A stretch of DNA of 6,619 nucleotides from an uncultured Flammeovirgaceae bacterium (GTDB lineage: Bacteria; Bacteroidota; Bacteroidia; Cytophagales; Cyclobacteriaceae). Below the pieces are notes generated by a model that saw only the letters and a list, made by a program, of their open reading frames with translations, was not told where the DNA came from and did not search any database. A program made the translations under genes and the position numbers. The stretch is taken from positions 1-6,619 of the forward strand of contig CAMLLI010000254.1 in NCBI GenBank assembly GCA_946480685.1, read 5' to 3'. Shown here in pieces: positions 5,646 to 6,619 of this stretch. The stretch's first letter is position 1; each line of letters begins with the position of its first letter.

Positions 5646-6619
5646 TTATTTACGGCTGTAATTTGGTGCCTCGCGTGTGATGCTTACATCGTGCGGGTGG
5701 CTTTCCACAACACCGGCCGAGGTGATCTTCACGAACTTCGCCTGCTTCAGCTTTTCTATGTTCTTCGCCCCGCAATATCCCATGCCGGCCTTTAAACCAC
5801 CAACCAGTTGATACAGCACTTCGGACACAAGTCCTTTGTATGGCACACGACCCGATATACCTTCGGGAACAAGCTTCTTGATATCATCTTCCACATCCTG
5901 GAAGTAACGATCTTTCGAGCCGTCTTCCATCGCTTCGAGTGAACCCATGCCACGATAGGATTTGAATTTTCTTCCTTCGTATATAATTACTTCTCCGGGA
6001 GCTTCTTCAGTACCGGCAAGCAGTGAACCAACCATCACGCTATCCGCACCGGCTGCTATAGCTTTTACAACATCACCGGAGAAGCGTATACCTCCATCGG
6101 CAATGATCTTTGTATCAGAACCTTTTGCTGCTTTGGCGGCTTCGTATACAGCGCTGAGCTGTGGTAAACCAACACCAGCCACTACACGCGTGGTACATAT
6201 ACTTCCAGGACCAACACCAACCTTCACGGCACTGGCGCCAATCTTGGCGAGTGCTTTTGCTGCTTCACCGGTGGCTATATTTCCTACGATGAGATCGAGC
6301 TCAGGATATTTTTTCTTTACACGTTTCGCAGCTTCCATTACACCTTTTGAGTGGCCGTGGGCAGTATCGATGCTGATTACATCTACGCCTGCAATTCTCA
6401 ATGCTTCAATGCGATCCAGTATATCTGGCGTAACGCCAACGGCAGCCCCTGTACGCAATCTGCCAAACTGATCGTGGCAGGCGTTGGGTTTGTTTTTCTT
6501 CTTCTGAATGTCTTTGAAGGTGATGAGACCGGTAAGTTTACCTTTCTTATTTACGATCGGAAGCTTCTCGATCTTGTAACGCTTCAGTGTACCTTCTGCC
6601 TGATCGAGTGTGATACCTT
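5646..6619 (-). CDS. guaB: Inosine-5'-monophosphate dehydrogenase (partial, 5' end missing)
   Basis: The gene encodes IMP dehydrogenase, which oxidises IMP to XMP with NAD+ in the committed step of guanine nucleotide synthesis in the cytoplasm. The last 323 residues of an enzyme usually near 490 are visible; the start lies beyond the right edge. Numbering from the first whole codon, residues 1-38 are the end of the second CBS (Bateman) domain, with YKIEKLPIVNKKGKLTGLITFKDI. The (beta/alpha)8 catalytic barrel follows. It contains DTAHGHS, the active-site loop GPGSICTTR with catalytic Cys141 (codon 6197-6195), the phosphate-binding DGGIRFSGD, VGSLLAGTEEAPGE, YRGMGS, and the mobile flap with DRYFQ and EGISGRVPYKG. 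The C-terminus ends in SHPHDVSITREAPNYS, typical of the family. All catalytic elements are intact. A TTG at 6456-6458 opens a shorter frame, but this is codon 54 of the visible part and not a start. The gene is followed by the hairpin and terminator described above. Confidence 0.97.
   Translation of the reverse strand, partial: GITLDQAEGTLKRYKIEKLPIVNKKGKLTGLITFKDIQKKKNKPNACHDQFGRLRTGAAVGVTPDILDRIEALRIAGVDVISIDTAHGHSKGVMEAAKRVKKKYPELDLIVGNIATGEAAKALAKIGASAVKVGVGPGSICTTRVVAGVGLPQLSAVYEAAKAAKGSDTKIIADGGIRFSGDVVKAIAAGADSVMVGSLLAGTEEAPGEVIIYEGRKFKSYRGMGSLEAMEDGSKDRYFQDVEDDIKKLVPEGISGRVPYKGLVSEVLYQLVGGLKAGMGYCGAKNIEKLKQAKFVKITSAGVVESHPHDVSITREAPNYSRK

Noticed and set aside
5646..6458. Short guaB frame starting at the TTG at 6458
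   Set aside because: The same frame continues without a stop to the window edge and encodes the end of the second CBS domain, so the TTG is an internal Leu codon and the real start is outside the window.
5962..6471. 169-codon plus-strand open frame opposite guaB
   Set aside because: It lies wholly antisense to strongly conserved IMP dehydrogenase sequence, has an Ala/Ser/Thr-Pro-rich composition typical of a reverse-frame shadow, and shows no recognisable motif.

Overview
The window reads as a chromosomal segment of a Bacteroidota bacterium, probably Cytophagales-like. Supporting signs are the absence of Shine-Dalgarno sequences before any start, A-rich leaders, a secreted protein whose signal peptide ends in FAQ, the characteristic double-PpiC/SurA-like protein family, and a guaB gene near periplasmic peptidyl-prolyl isomerase genes, an association I recall from other Bacteroidota. 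The genus cannot be fixed from sequence alone. All six genes lie on the minus strand, so biological reading order runs from the high to the low coordinate. There is no tRNA, rRNA, CRISPR array, insertion sequence or phage gene.

In transcription order: (1) guaB, IMP dehydrogenase (5646-6619, 5' end cut off by the window edge). (2) A 167-bp spacer holding a 51-nt hairpin-forming inverted repeat (5571-5621), a weak promoter-like box (5518-5525) and a textbook intrinsic terminator (5486-5514), which ends only 7 nt before the next start codon. (3) A three-gene partner-switching module: an eight-TM/GAF/SpoIIE-type PP2C phosphatase (3415-5478), an STAS anti-anti-sigma-type protein (2955-3293) and an RsbW/SpoIIAB-like HATPase kinase (2539-2958). 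The last two overlap by ATGA. (4) After a 24-nt gap, a secreted double-parvulin prolyl isomerase/chaperone (547-2514). (5) A SurA-N-like lipoprotein (1-593, 3' end cut off) whose only canonical upstream start lies inside the isomerase gene.

The interpretation is as follows. The membrane phosphatase should dephosphorylate the STAS protein at Ser56, and the HATPase protein should phosphorylate it, the classical partner switch. No sigma factor or other output is encoded in the window. The module is compactly arranged with two envelope chaperone genes for outer-membrane or secreted protein folding. This suggests shared transcription and perhaps a signalling link to envelope state, but that link is inference from gene order only. 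The most notable points are the output-less partner switch joined to periplasmic chaperones, the terminator inside the phosphatase leader, the guaB 3' hairpin, and the odd start and long N-region of the lipoprotein.
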